Assembly (NCBI GenBank): GCA_965153355.1
Contig: OZ231126.1
Location: forward strand, 10,912,001-10,976,000
Direction: 5' to 3'
From: Flaccisagitta enflata
Lineage: Eukaryota > Chaetognatha > Sagittoidea > Aphragmophora
Length of the DNA stretch: 64,000 bases
Positions 1 to 19,290 of the stretch are shown here, piece by piece. Under the pieces are notes generated by a model. The model was not told the origin of the DNA. It did no database searches and saw nothing but the letters and a program-made list of their open reading frames with translations. The translations under genes and the position numbers were made by a program. The number at the start of each line of letters is the position of its first letter. The stretch's first letter is position 1.

Positions 1-560
1 GCCAGCTGTGACTGTAAAATTGAGAACGTATAATCAAATCTAAAAGAAAAAATTAGGAAAAAAAAAACAGGAAAAAATAGCTAGAATATCATAATGCTTA
101 TCAAAAATAACTAAAATTAGCTAAAAATTGCATGATTAGCTAGACTTTTTTTCAAACTTTGCCAGAATTAGCTAGGTATAGCTAGATTAGTCAGATGAAT
201 TATTAAAATTTCCTGGAATTAGCTCGATTTAGCTAGTTTAGCTAGGTCTTTCTCAAAAAAGATAATTAGTTAGATAATTAGCTAGTAGCAAGATCCCCAA
301 ATTCTGTAGCAAAGAGGCTTTCAAATTCGCTAGGAAAAGCTACAAAATCGCTAAATTAGCAGCAGAGGTCGTATCAATAGTGTTGCTCATAATTATGAGG
401 GACCTGTAGCGCTAAAGCGTGACTGGTTTCAATTGCAGGCGAAAGAAAGAGTTAAATGTTGTCATGTTTCAAAAATGTTCGTAAACAACAAGATGAGTCT
501 GCTGCATATAACTTTGAAAATTTTCATGCATTAAGATATTCGTTAACCATCTTTTTGTCT
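1..560. other. AT-rich upstream intron or flank with TTAGCTAG words
   Basis: No exon was recognised. From about 60 to 370 the words TTAGCTAG and AGCTAG recur many times in a degenerate, loosely tandem manner. The opsin gene that follows lacks its first exon(s), so this stretch is probably intron of that gene, but this is inference. Confidence 0.4.
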
Positions 561-585
561 GTCTGTCTGTCTCTTTCTCACTGTC

Positions 586-656
<71 letters not shown>
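555..656. repeat. (CTGT)n(CT)n microsatellite
   Basis: A GTCT-unit tract grades into a CT tract. Open frames across it are low-complexity translations and not genes. Confidence 0.9.
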
Positions 657-1085
657 TTTCAGACTACCATTCCAATTAAAGAACTCAACATTTTTTTTTG
701 CCCCACTGTTATACCTTTCTTTAATGCTTAATGTTATACCTTTCTTTAATGCCAATTCTTAGTTACCCTTTGCCTGAGTTTGTGGATTTCTATTTTTCGA
801 CTGTTTAAAAAACTTGAAATTTAGTTTGACACTTTTCTTGCGTCCGTCACAACTTCCCTCATGTCCATCTGCTTATGCAATCAATCAGTTAATCAATCAG
901 TCTGCCTGTCCATAAGTCAATACTGCAAAAGTATGTGTGTGTGCCATAGATGCGCTCTCCCTGGCTTGAGCTGTTTATGAGAAAGCTTACAAGCATATCT
1001 GTCTGAGCTTGGGGTTATGCTACCACTTTTAAACAAGCACTTGGCTTTACTAAATTATGAAGTTTGTCTCTGAAAAGAGAAAAAT

Positions 1086-1272
1086 AACAAGGCCGGATAC
1101 ACGGCCAATACCAGTTGCGGACGGGTGGGCAGGGGCGGAAATGCGCGTTTTCACACTTTCCAACTCGATCACCACGGACCAACGGACGGACCAACGGACG
1201 GACCAACGGACGGACCGACTGACTGACGGACGAACAAAGCCTCTTATGGAGTAGCGTGTCCGCAACTAAAAA
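1086..1272 (+). mobile_element. Family A short element (5' box, GGAC core, 3' hairpin)
   Basis: The copy starts AACAAGGCCGGATACACGG. It runs through GTTGCGGACGGGTGGGCAGG and a GGAC-unit core (about 1175-1235), and ends in a hairpin region (GTAGCGTGTCCGCAAC) followed by TAAAAA. The same ordered parts recur more than 20 times in the window. No coding capacity. A short non-autonomous element of Helentron/DINE-like build is the best guess, because such elements have a microsatellite core and a 3' hairpin. The class is not proven. Confidence 0.6.
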
Positions 1273-1310
1273 TACCAAATATTTGCCATTTATCTGATGG
1301 AGTGATATTC

Positions 1311-1432
1311 TTAGTTGCGGACACGCAACTCTATAAGAGGCTTTGTCCGTCCGTCCGTCCATCCGTCCGTTCGTCGGTTCTTTGGTCCGTTCGTCCGTGT
1401 GCACGAGTCAAAAAGTGGGAAAACGAGAGCTT
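1311..1432 (-). mobile_element. Family A element, 3' half, opposite orientation
   Basis: It begins on + with the reverse complement of the family hairpin (AGTTGCGGACACGCAACT), then CTATAAGAGG and a GTCC-unit core. It is truncated where family B starts. With the copy at 1086-1272 it forms a convergent pair joined at the hairpin ends. Confidence 0.55.
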
Positions 1433-1975
1433 TTTGGGCAGCGGCCCCAAAGGGCCGATGTCCTGTAGAACACAGGGGGGAATTTCAAGATGTCCGTCCT
1501 TCCGTCCGTCCGTCCGTTCCCCCCCCCCCGTTGACCATCAAGGCTTCAGATTAGCCCTCCCAGACGTCAGATTAGCCCTCCCAGACCTCAATTTAGCCCT
1601 CCAGGCCTCAAATCAGCCCTCATGGCTTCAAATCAGCCCCCCCCATGCCTCAAAACTGCCCTCCAGACCTCAAATCTGCCCTCCAGACCTTCAATCAGCT
1701 CTCCAAGCATGAAACCAGCCCTCCAAACCTCAAATCAGCACTCTGTGCCTTAATCATGCCCTCCGGCCCTCAAATATGCCTTCAGTGGCCTATATCAACC
1801 ATCTAGAGCCCCTTCAGGATAGACGGAAGGACGGATGTCTCGAAATTCCCCCCTGTGTTCTACAGGACATCGGCCCTTTGGAGCCACTGCCCTGCTCTCA
1901 CTCCACTTCTTCACTGGATCACTCCCAGCAGGGCATCGGGTACCGCTGACCATGTGCGATCCTTGGATGACTAGT
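1433..1975 (+). repeat. Family B foldback repeat, copy 1
   Basis: The left arm contains GCGGCCCCAAAGGGCC and GTCCTGTAGAACACAGG. The core is a roughly 20-bp tandem array of the CCTCAAATCAGCCCTCCAGG type (about 1545-1790). The right arm (1820-1885) is the near-exact reverse complement of the left. Beyond it, GCCCTGCT and AGCAGGGC bracket a second hairpin, then GGGTACCGCTGACCAT. No coding capacity. Four further copies or fragments occur in the window. Confidence 0.65.
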
Positions 1976-2324
1976 TATGTATGTATCTGTGTTGGGTGGG
2001 ACGTTGGTTATGGATGGGGGTTGACTGCCCCTGCCCACCCATCTGCAACGATATTGTGACCCCGTGTCACTTGTTACTGATGGATGAATATTTGAAAAAA
2101 CGCGTGGCTCAGCTTAGTCAAGGAACCTGATGTTTGTGGGGATCCTAAGTGAAGTTGAGCTAGCATGATGGCTAGGAAATTTGATCACGCTGTAAAGTGG
2201 CATGTATAAAAAATCTACTCAGCAGTTTGAATTGTATAGAGAACAGACAGTCTATCTACCCAATGATATCACAAGTGACTAACATTAGGTTCCTGAGGGG
2301 GGGGGGGGCGGCTTTCCTTTAAAG

Positions 2325-2400
2325 TTGGCAGCGTTTAGGGGAAATTTTTTCTCGATAGAAATTAGGGGCGGAATTAAGAGGCCTGAGAACTATAAGTGTA
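2325..2400. repeat. Fragment of family C repeat
   Basis: Contains GGCAGCGTTTAGGGGAAA and AGAGGCCTGAG, shared with the larger copies near 26.8 kb and 35.5 kb. Only the end of the repeat is recognisable. Confidence 0.4.
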
Positions 2401-2581
2401 AAAGTTATAGCCATTGTATCAAACATATCTCAACAAATAAACACTATTGTGACGAATCCACACTATTATGGAAGCTTAGTATGAAGTTATGTTGTCCAAC
2501 CGTCATAAGTATTCTCCATTTCTCCCTATAATCACTGTTTTGTACCAGGTGTTCCTACTAATCAACACTCTCATGACACAG

Positions 2582-9676
<7,095 letters not shown>

Positions 9677-11095
9677 GCGAGACAATAAAAAACGGTTATA
9701 AAACTCTCTTAATCTCGCTCTTGTCAAGCACATTCTTATCATTTTAACAAACACAAACACACAAACAAAAATTATTTATGTATCCAAAATGATTTGCGCT
9801 GGTTTTCCTTTTTGCTACAACTTGCGACCAATAATTTCATATGACCATCTGACACCATCACGCCTTATCGGGCAACGATGCGTCCTTATAACATCCTCAG
9901 ATGGAGTGAATATTGCTTTTAAAATGTCTGACAGATCGATATACAGAGGGACATCTTGGGTACGCTAACACGCATCTGACTTATGTGGAAAGGCACACTG
10001 ATTCATGGAATAACGGCATCTCTTATAGAGATGTGAGGTTGCACCTTCAGAAACGTTACGGACATTGTCATAGAAAAAAAAACCTCGACCTAGTACAGAT
10101 TTCTAGAACTGTTTTATCACAAATTTGTCTGTGTTTACTCTTAGTTTTAAAAAAAATCGTTAGCAGCTTTATGACATAGAAAATAACATGAGATGCAGTC
10201 CCAGATATATTGTAAAGAGCAACATAAAAGCCTGCAACATGCAGCACTAAGTATGTAACATATATAGTGACTACAAGCGTCTCCAGTATTCATGGCGGTG
10301 TACCAGAAGAGGGCGAGAATCATGTTGGCTTATAAAAAAAATATGTACTGTATCTGTAATCATCTCTCTGTATTTGCTCTTTTTTTACTTAGACGAGTCA
10401 AGAATGTTCATTTCTTTGTAGAAGATGCAGGTGTGAAAAAGTAAATTATTTTCCACGTTACTCTTAGCCCTGAGTGTTTTAGCCAGGTGCCTACAGTGTC
10501 AATGATTATTGTCTGTCAAAATTGTAGGTTCAATCATTAAATCTATGAAACGTTTTGATTGACGATTCACGGTCTCGTTAAATCATTCGTGATTATATGT
10601 AATCGTTTTTACTTAAGAAACGACCAAGCAAATCTTCGACTAAGCTGATTCTACTAGTATGCAATATGAAAAATACTTTAAGCTGGGTTGAGATTCCCTC
10701 ACAATGGATAGGTAACTCGATAGTTTTGTTGTTTCCATCTGGCTGCGAAAGATACTAACGTCAAAGGGTTGGACGAATGAAGCTATCAAACTATGTTCGG
10801 TTGCATAACATGAGAATAAGCTTTATCTAATTAGGAGCACTCAAGATAGTAAAGATCATTCATGATGAATCATAATATGCATAAACGACGTTTATAAAAC
10901 GTAAGCAAAGCTGTCTGGGACCAGGCCTCTTGAATCTTCGATTCTCTCGAGAAGCAAAACTGTCAAAATCATATCTTGACTTTTTGTAATTTTTTTTCTC
11001 TTAGATCAATGTAAGTAGTAAGTAACTAGTATGTAGCTGTATGTTGCCACTCTGCTCTGACGTTTATGTCGAATAAAAGATATTATATCTTGCCT
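9677..11095 (+). other. Probable opsin 3' UTR and downstream flank
   Basis: Mostly non-repetitive AT-rich sequence after the opsin stop. AATAAA-type signals occur at about 9685 and at 11073 (GTCGAATAAAAGATATT). Either could be the polyadenylation signal. No independent gene is evident; the short open frame near 9913 has no recognisable domain. Confidence 0.4.
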
Positions 11096-11395
11096 CGGCG
11101 TAGACAACAATCTCATCTTAAATCTAATTGCGCTGAATTGATGACGACAAATTTACGAAAAGGTGTCCCTCGCCGCTTTATGAACAACAAAGAGCTCATT
11201 TGTACATCGCAGTTGCTCAATTTCTTCCAAATTCTATGACGCTAAGGTCACTTTAATCTGATTTGCTTGGGTGAATGTCGATGAAGATGCCCACTTGACT
11301 CCCGCTCTAAGGGCGTATTCCTAGTGAAGACGAATAAAAAATTCATTCCCGCCAAACGCGATTACAGCGTGAACACATATTCGAGAATTTCAACT

Positions 11396-11525
11396 GTCTC
11401 ACGAGAGAGTGAGCGAAGTGAGTGAGCGAGCCTGTGAATGGAGCAAGCGGGCAAAGCAAGCGTAGCGAAGTGAAGCTAGTGAGCGGAGTTAGCGGTGCGA
11501 ACGAACGAACGGAGCAAGCGATTGA
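11396..11525. repeat. GAGCGA/GTGAGC-rich minisatellite
   Basis: Degenerate repeats of the words GAGCGA, GAAGTGAG and GAGCAAGCG lie just before family B copy 2. The 300 bases before it (11096-11395) show nothing recognisable. Confidence 0.5.
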
Positions 11526-11577
11526 GTGACCTGTTCAAAACGCGATTGTCTCTGACTAGAAACGCCCCCTCAGTATC

Positions 11578-12105
11578 CTTTTTGGGCAGCGGCCCCAAAG
11601 GGCCGATGTCCTATAGAACACAGGGGGGAATTTCCATACATCCGTCCTTCCGTCCGTCCTTCCGTCCGTCTGTCCTTCCGTCCCCCCCTCCCGTTGGCCT
11701 CAAATCTGCCCTCCCAGCCCTCAAATTTGCCCTCCCAGCCCTCAATTTAGCCCTCCAGGCCTCAAATCAGCTTTCCAGGCTTCAAATCAGCCCCCCCCCA
11801 CCTCAAATCTGACCTCCAGACCTCAAATCTGCCTTCCAGACCATCAATTAGCCCTCCATGCATAGAATCCGCCCTCCATGGCTTAAATTTGCCCTCCAAA
11901 CCTCAAATTGGCTCTCCGAGCCTTAATTCTGTCCTCCAGCCTTCAAATATGCCTTCAATAACCCTAATCAGTCATCTAAAGCCTGAAATATGCCCCCTCA
12001 GGACGTATGGAAATTCCCCCCTGCTCTCACTCCACTTCTTCACTGGATCACTCCCTGCAGGGCATCGGGTACCGCTGACCATGTGCGATCCTTGGATGAC
12101 TAGTT
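11578..12105 (+). repeat. Family B foldback repeat, copy 2
   Basis: The left arm contains GCGGCCCCAAAGGGCCG and AATTTCCATACATCC. The roughly 20-bp CCTCAAAT...CCCTCC array spans about 11695-11990. The right arm GTATGGAAATTCCCCCC mirrors the left. The right part then drops the middle of the arm and continues at CTGCTCTCACTCC. The tail CAGGGCATCGGGTACCGC matches copy 1. Confidence 0.65.
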
Positions 12106-12159
12106 TATGTATATATGAAATCACTCTACTGGCGTCAGACATTTTCTTTGTTCAACCGA

Positions 12160-12480
12160 CCTGATTACCTTCCGGGGGCATTTTACACGGCGGGGTAGCA
12201 ACCCTGCCTATTCACCCAGCGGTTCGGGGGGACTCGGAGTGGGGCAGGGGTAGTGGGGTTTACTGCCTATGAGGGCGCTTCCGCAGTAGGATTGTGAGTC
12301 AGGTGAAATGAACGATTTAGGTATCGTTGGCATCCGATGAAAAAGACAGATTAACCATTTTTTAGTCGCAGACTCGGGACTCTATCCGAGGCTCTGTCCA
12401 TCTATTTGACTATTTGTCCATCGATCCGTCGGTCACGCTTGAGTTAGAGAGTGTAAAAACACACGTTTAAGATGTTACGG
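12160..12480. other. GC-rich tract and family A fragment
   Basis: 12160-12310 is unusually GC-rich, with no recognised function. 12360-12480 holds a minus-orientation family A end: TAGTCGCAGACTCGGGACT, then CTATCCGAGG and a degraded GTCC core. Confidence 0.45.
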
Positions 12481-12504
12481 TTGCGCGCGCGCTTGCGTGT
12501 GACA

Positions 12505-12704
<200 letters not shown>

Positions 12705-13430
12705 GCACGCCCCCACCCACATTTCTTGTCCTGTTATTAAGCTTTTACAAGATTGTTGCAGACTATTTGTTCTAAGACAAAAGATACATAAACTGTAGAC
12801 TGCAGACTATTTGTTCTAAAGATGCATAAACTAAGTTTTTGCAGAAGAACGGAATGTCCGCTGGAACAATGTTTGCTGTCATTGGATAAAAAGTATTGTA
12901 TTTTTTTTAATTTGATAAGGTTAATATGGTGATATTAGAAAATAAAAAATATATCTAGAATTGTAAGACGCTCACCTTTAATATGACTATAGACTTGACA
13001 TAATGTAAAAATTGTTTATTCTAAATATAATAACAAAAAAGAGAGAAAAAACAAAAAGATATCCTTGAAGAGAGTCTTGTTTAGCCTAACCATACGCAAT
13101 TAATGATTTGAAATATTGACTTGTTTCCCTGGAATCTCGTACAGCATGCTGTGACAATGATTCAAGCAAAATTTGAGAAAGCAAAATTTGAGAAGCTCAT
13201 CCTATTTTCTTAGTAATTTCTTAAACGCATGAAATATTAAAACTTTGCTTTGGCCAACTTCCTGTGCTTGCATCAAGCTGCACACTGAGATTCAACTACC
13301 CCTGATATCTATCTATGCGTGTGCAAAAGCTCAATACGATCTGTAGAGTCAGCTAGAGTCAGCTCGCGTTCAAAGATATTCCTCAAATATGCAAATTAAG
13401 TAAATGCAAAACGAAATTTATTTGGTAATG

Positions 13431-13602
<172 letters not shown>

Positions 13603-13848
13603 CAAGCACGCAGATAAAAATGCAGGAAAAGATTGGTATGAATAAATTCCTTACTTCAGATTATGAATTTTTTTAACACAATAATTTTCCAGATTCCGCT
13701 GAATTGAATAATTTTCTTTGTTTTTACAATACTCAGGTTTAACCATGTTTTATGATTTTTTTTGTTTTGAGCAATTTAAATAAAAAAATAAGAAAACAGA
13801 TAGCTCAGCAATGTCTACAAAAATCTACAAGCATCTTTCTCTCTCCAT

Positions 13849-13893
<45 letters not shown>

Positions 13894-14616
13894 TTCTCTT
13901 TCTTTCTCACTAGTTTTAATCAGCAACCCTGTTTTTATAAACAGAACAGATAGGCGGCAAAATATTCACTTGAGGGTCTTGTGATAGGGACGAAAAAAAC
14001 AAAGCACCATTTTCAGCTTGTCCGCAGTATTTTCGCCGGGCTATCCAAAAATGATGGTCTCGAAAGGCTACAGAAAACATTTCAATATCTTATGCTAATA
14101 GATGCATAAACTAAGGCACGTAAGAGTGCATGTCTATCAGTTAGTTCATTTGTTTTTAAACTAGTTTGTTTTATTCTTTTAATCTGCCCCAGCTTGAAAA
14201 GGCTCTTATCATCAATGTCCCTCCACACTCTTATGCCCCCCAACCCTTATGGCTTTTGTTTTCTGTTTTGTTTGTTCCTGTTTTGTTTTGCAATGGATAT
14301 AAAAGAAAGCCTGAACCTTCCCTATGCATACATATTCTCTTATCTTTGGTAGCCAGGGAAAGTGAAAATTTTGAAATAGTCAAAAATGTCTATCTTTTGT
14401 CTTTAAGCACATGTATAAAAAAAAACATATAAGAAAAAAAAAAAAGAAGAAACACGACATCTCTTCGACCTTCGCGACTTTCCAACAAAATTTGTTAAAA
14501 AACTGCCTTACAAGTAGTGTAGAAAGCTGAAAATATACTCAAAATTCCATCTTGTCAATCTCCCCCCGACTGTAAATTTTCATCTCAATCAGTGGTTGGG
14601 AAGGGTCAAAATCATG

Positions 14617-15032
14617 AAAAACAAGGCCAACACCTATAAGTCGCGTGCGAGATTTACAGGGTAAGAAGGACTTAGAATGACTTAAAATGACTTAGAATGA
14701 CTTAGAACAACTTTGAATGACTAAAAATGTCCAAAAAGGACTTAAAATGTCTAAAAAACCTAACGACCAAAAATGACTTATAATAACTTAAAATGACTTT
14801 GAATAACTTAAAATGACTTAGAATGACTCAAAATGACTTAGAATAACTATTAATGACTAAAAAAGACTTAAAATGACCTAAGAGTTGACGCTTTATTACA
14901 AAAAAAGTAAAGTGTGACGGAAGGACCGACGGATGGACGGACGGACCGACGGACGGACGGATGGACCAACGGACGGACTGACGGACGGACTGACAAAGCG
15001 GGGTGTAGAGTCGTGTGCACGCGACTAAAAAG
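14617..15032 (+). mobile_element. Family A element with TGACTTAAAA array core
   Basis: Starts AAAACAAGGCCAACACC, then AGTCGCGTGCGAG. A degenerate 10-bp ATGACTTAAA array spans about 14667-14880. A GGAC-unit core and the terminal hairpin TCGTGTGCACGCGACTAAAA follow. The internal AGTCGCGTGC is the exact reverse complement of the terminal GCACGCGACT. Confidence 0.6.
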
Positions 15033-15670
15033 ACCATCATCATTTTATTTCGTCATCTCAAAAATCGCTATCTCTGTCTCACTCTCTCTCATCGCCTCAT
15101 ATGTTTTAAATCCAAAGTCCAAGTGAATCAATTCTCCAGCTTCGGTCTTCATGTGTAACAACTTAAAAAAAGAATTTCTGTTAAAACAAAATTGTTCACC
15201 CCTTCACCATCAAGACAAAAATTCATAGAAAGACTGAATCGTCCTTAAAAACTTTAAATGGCTGTAAAATCTGAAATAATGATCTGACTGAGCTGTTCTT
15301 GTGGTCTAGGATAGGTAAAATTTTCTGCCAAATCCAATGATCTAGGTGAGAACACTCAATATTGATGTCTTCATGCACTTTGATTTCACGAGTTATTTTT
15401 TTTGACAGCCAAATATGTTCAAGGAATTAAGTATCTTTTAATTAAGTTATGTACAAAAAATGAAGTTTAAGAAATAAAATTAAAATAACAAAAATAAATC
15501 CTCCAGTTTTAGCCGGGTTTGCTCGAAAGGTACTGTAACCTAAGACTGATTGTCAAAGAGTCGGAAGTTACTGGGCACTGGGGCAGTTGGCACAAGCGCC
15601 ACTCTTTGAGATAAAGAGCTATCTAGAACAGTCTCGGTTTCATCCTGCTCTGACAATCTGAACTCAAGAC

Positions 15671-16603
15671 ATGGAGATAATACAGCGTGATATTGTAAAA
15701 CTGAAAAACAATCTAGAGAAGTTAATTAGTGTCATTGACAGCGTTAACAGTCATGATTCTACTTTGAATGATTCGATCAATTTGCTTTCCAAAAAAATGC
15801 AAAAACACATCACAAGTGCTGATTCCTTCAAAGCACAAGTGGTAAAGCATCAGGTTTCCTCTAAAACCGACTCTGAAGCCATTCAGAAGAAATCCACCAA
15901 ATTGCAACAACAGCTCGATGCGATGAATTGCAAGTTTGAACAGGAGAAAAAAGAAATAAGGCATATCAAAGATGAAATAAATACTAAGATGAATGCTATC
16001 GGAGAAAGAGCCTCATCCACTGATGTCCAATTGCAACAGCTTCAAACCGAATTTCAAGCCATCAAAGCTAAAGTGGATGAAATTGAAAATTACGCCCAAA
16101 GTTCAACCAACTTAGCCACAACAGCAAATGGCACAACTGTGCAATTTGTTCCAGAGTGGGTCTTACGCGAAAGAAAGAAGAACAACATCATAATTTTTGG
16201 GCTACATGAAATGGATGACGACCTTGCAGTGATCAAATTGCTTGCTGCCGACTTGGAATTGGACCTGGATCCTTCTTGTGACATCGTCCATAATTTTCGT
16301 GTTGGAACATCAAACAATGGCAACGTGTGCCCCCTGGTGGTTAAATATCCATGCTTGGAAAAAAAGAATGCAATGCTCCTGAAGGCAAAGAAGCTGAAAG
16401 GGATGGAAAAATGGAACGGGGTTATTGTCACTCACGACATGACAAAATTAGAATGTCAAGTGGGGAAAGCATGGGAGATGAAGCTACGACAAGATGCAGA
16501 GCAATTGAACAATTCTCTTTCTGCGGATGAAAAAAGTGTCAAGTTTTTTAAAGTTATTGGCGGCCGTCGTGAGCCAAGAATAGCATGCTTTCCGATTAAA
16601 TGA
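15671..16603 (+). CDS. Non-LTR retrotransposon ORF1-like protein (310 aa)
   Basis: A single uninterrupted frame of 310 residues. Residues 1-145 are strongly heptad-like and Lys/Glu/Gln-rich, consistent with a coiled coil. A segment with RERKKNNIIIFGL (about residues 165-178) resembles the start of the RRM-like domain found in ORF1 proteins of L1-, CR1- and L2-type LINEs. The C-terminal part ends KVIGGRREPRIACFPIK. ORF1 proteins bind RNA and chaperone the element's ribonucleoprotein. No reverse transcriptase or endonuclease ORF follows before the MITE at 16772, so this is a truncated copy or a captured ORF1-type gene. The start ATG follows GAACTCAAGAC; other start sites cannot be excluded. Confidence 0.6.
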   Translation: MEIIQRDIVKLKNNLEKLISVIDSVNSHDSTLNDSINLLSKKMQKHITSADSFKAQVVKHQVSSKTDSEAIQKKSTKLQQQLDAMNCKFEQEKKEIRHIKDEINTKMNAIGERASSTDVQLQQLQTEFQAIKAKVDEIENYAQSSTNLATTANGTTVQFVPEWVLRERKKNNIIIFGLHEMDDDLAVIKLLAADLELDLDPSCDIVHNFRVGTSNNGNVCPLVVKYPCLEKKNAMLLKAKKLKGMEKWNGVIVTHDMTKLECQVGKAWEMKLRQDAEQLNNSLSADEKSVKFFKVIGGRREPRIACFPIK

Positions 16604-16771
16604 CTCACTAACTTAGCGACCATAAGAGCATGATGATCAAAACAGAGATTTTCTTTTTTTTTCTCTCTACAAACGGTTTCTTAATATCATAAAATCCTCA
16701 GTATTTGCTCAGAGAATAATCACTGATATTATTTGCACTTATGAAAGCATCATATTTTCTAGTTGGATGTA

Positions 16772-17521
16772 CACCGTCTTTAGATCGATTTGAAAAATGT
16801 TAAACTTTTATAATTCCTAAACAACTTGGCAAAAAGTCTTCAAATTTTCAGCAAACATTGCTGACATGTGACCGTTTTGTTGTGCAAAAGTTTAGATATA
16901 GATACAGAATAATTGGGGTACAGCAAAACACTGAAAGAATGAGCATTTTTAAGCCATGGTAAATTTTTCTTCGGCTCTTTTTGAAGAAGCTGTCTTTTTC
17001 TTCTTGTAACTTTTAAACAGATCAAACTAAAACGTTAAAATTGGTATAAAATCATTGGTAATTAGTTGCAGAAAATATATTTTTGGAAAATTAAAAATTA
17101 GATTGGATACTTAACGGAATTTTTACAAAGTTTGGGTAATTTTTGAGAATTGTTAATGGCAAACATGGAAAATCAATCATTTTTTTTCAAAACTAATAAA
17201 AATCATAACATTTTCAAGCAAAATGGAAGTGTATGTATGTTCATCATCAGTCTGTAAGTGTGTTTGGGGTTCTAGTTCAGTTGGTTCAGCAGCGTAAGAC
17301 AGCTTCTTCTAAAAAAAGGTGAGAAAAGGTTTATTTTGCTTCAAAAATGACTGTTTTATCAGGGTTTTGCTGTACCTCAATCATTCAGTATCTGTATCTA
17401 AGGTTTTGCATAACAAAACGGTCACATGTTAGCAATGTTCACTCAAAATTTGAAGACTTTTTGCCTAGTAGTTAAGGAGCTATAAAGGTTTAACATTTTT
17501 CAAATCGATCTAAAGACGGTG
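16772..17521. mobile_element. TA-flanked MITE (family D, copy 1)
   Basis: Inverted ends CACCGTCTTTAGATCGA and its mirror ending 17521, each flanked by TA (16770-16771 and 17522-17523). The inverted similarity extends about 130 bp inward (ACAAAACGGTCAC, GCAAACATTGCTGACATGTG). No transposase. The TA duplication fits the Tc1/mariner-like group. A second copy is at 39466-40229. Confidence 0.8.
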
Positions 17522-18186
17522 TATTTATAGTCTTCATTTTTATATTTTGGAAAGTCGTTAAATTTTGGTGAAAATGCAACTTTTTTTTCACTGATTTATA
17601 CTTTAGATTTTTAAAAACTAGTGACTGGTCAATTTTGAATATTTCTAACATGGAATTTTCAATTTTTAGAAGTTGCATGGTAACAATGCTCGCTTTTGGT
17701 TCTTAAGAACTACTGACTGGTTAGTTCTTTGCCACGTGCTTTTGGTTTTGAAGAACTACTGACTGGTCATTTTTCTTTGCCACATAATTGTAATTGTTCT
17801 GTCGGAACAGCTACCATCTCGATGAGCAACTCGTAAAAAGGTTGCTTCCTTTGGTAGCTTTACTTTTATATTTATATTATTTGTTTGGTAAGATTACTTA
17901 ACACGATTTCAGCCCAAATACTGAGAGGCGCAAACAGCCCCAAACTTATCCCTAGTCTACATTAGGGGGGGTCATACAGGGTTGTTTTTGGAAATTCCTT
18001 ATGAGACTCTGGAATCTGGGGGTTTATTGAATGTAGAAAAGGATAGAAAAAAAATTGGGTATCCATGTCTTAAGGAAAAATAATCCATTTTTGATCAAAA
18101 ATGAGGTATCAGATAGGCGAAAATCGCGAAAATCGCAAAAATCGCGAAAAGCGCCAAGATATAGGCCATTGGTAATAGCCACCAGG

Positions 18187-18788
18187 CACATTGTAACTTT
18201 GTAGTATAATTGTGGCCAGGGGGGAATTTTCTTCTTCACTTCCATCTAAGTTTTTTGGAAGAGAGGAATTTTGGTGGAGAGGAATTTTGGAGGAGAGGAA
18301 TTTTTTATTTACTGGGGAATTTTGGAGGAGAGGAATTTTGGAGGAGAGGAATTTTAGAGAGGAGGAATTTTGAAGAGAGGAACTTTGGAGAGGAAGAGGA
18401 ATTTTAGAGGAGAGGAATTTTGGAGGAGAGGATTTTTCATTTACTGAAAAGTGGCATATTTACCGAGATTAAAAAGTAAGAACTTGGTAACTTACCATTG
18501 GCATAGCAACTTTTACCGATAATTAGGTAAAATAAAAAATAAGGTAATTTACCCAAATGAAAGTAAAAAAGTAAAAGAGTAAGAAAGTAAGAAAGCAAGG
18601 AAGCTAATTATGGACGAGGTAAAAAGTAAGAAAGTAAGAGAGTAAAAAAGCAAAAGAGTAAAAAAGTAAGAAACTGAATTACTGAAAGTAAGCAAGTAAA
18701 TTGTAGGTTATTTACTGGAATAACAGTAAAGTAACGAAAGAGTAAGAGTAAGAGAAAAATCCGCCTTGGCCATGGAAGTTACATTGTG
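18187..18788. mobile_element. 602-bp insertion in the left arm of the large transposon
   Basis: Absent from the right arm, where the sequence runs uninterrupted through CCAGG. It is bounded by short inverted ends (CACATTGTAACTT on the left, AAGTTACATTGTG on the right) and flanked by CCAGG at 18182-18186 and 18789-18793. The interior is tandem GAGGAATTTTGGAGGA (18255-18440) followed by GTAAGAAAGTAA-type repeats (18465-18755). Superfamily unknown. Confidence 0.75.
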
Positions 18789-19290
18789 CCAGGACACTAA
18801 AAAACATTTGTTTTTGGCTTAGATGATGTATTTTTGCCTTACTCTTACCTCTCATGACAATAATTAGGCTTCCAATGCAAGCTTTTTTTCATTTTTAGGG
18901 CTTTATACATGCTGCCATAAAGGCAAAAATTAGCGAAAAATCAAAAAAAATTGAGAAAATCTTTAAAAAAAGGAAAAAATTGTACTGTCTAGTGTGTGTT
19001 AAAAAAATGTGCCTGTTTGTTTTAAAGATGCTTGTTTGATTTAGTATTTTCATTATTCTCATATTCTTTTCCCTTTTATGTTAAAAAAAAACCATTTTTT
19101 AACCATGAAATATTTGCAATAAAGGCAGAAATAAGCGAAATCAACAAAAATTGCAAAACTCAGTGCTCAAGCTTCTTCCTCCAGGACTTGCAACCTGGCA
19201 TGGGTGTTTTACTGAAGGTTTTTTTTTTGGTTTTTAAGATTTTTTTTTGTTTTTTTTTTTTTTGGTTAATCAATGTTTGCACCTACACAA

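Noticed and set aside
2549-2581. Extension of the opsin exon upstream to an acceptor at 2548
   Set aside because: It would place the hydrophilic stretch VPTNQHSHDT within TM3; the acceptor at 2581 restores a proper helix and the rhodopsin intron position.
17270-17300. tRNA-like A box (TAGTTCAGTTGG)
   Set aside because: No B box or cloverleaf follows at the right spacing, and it lies inside a MITE.
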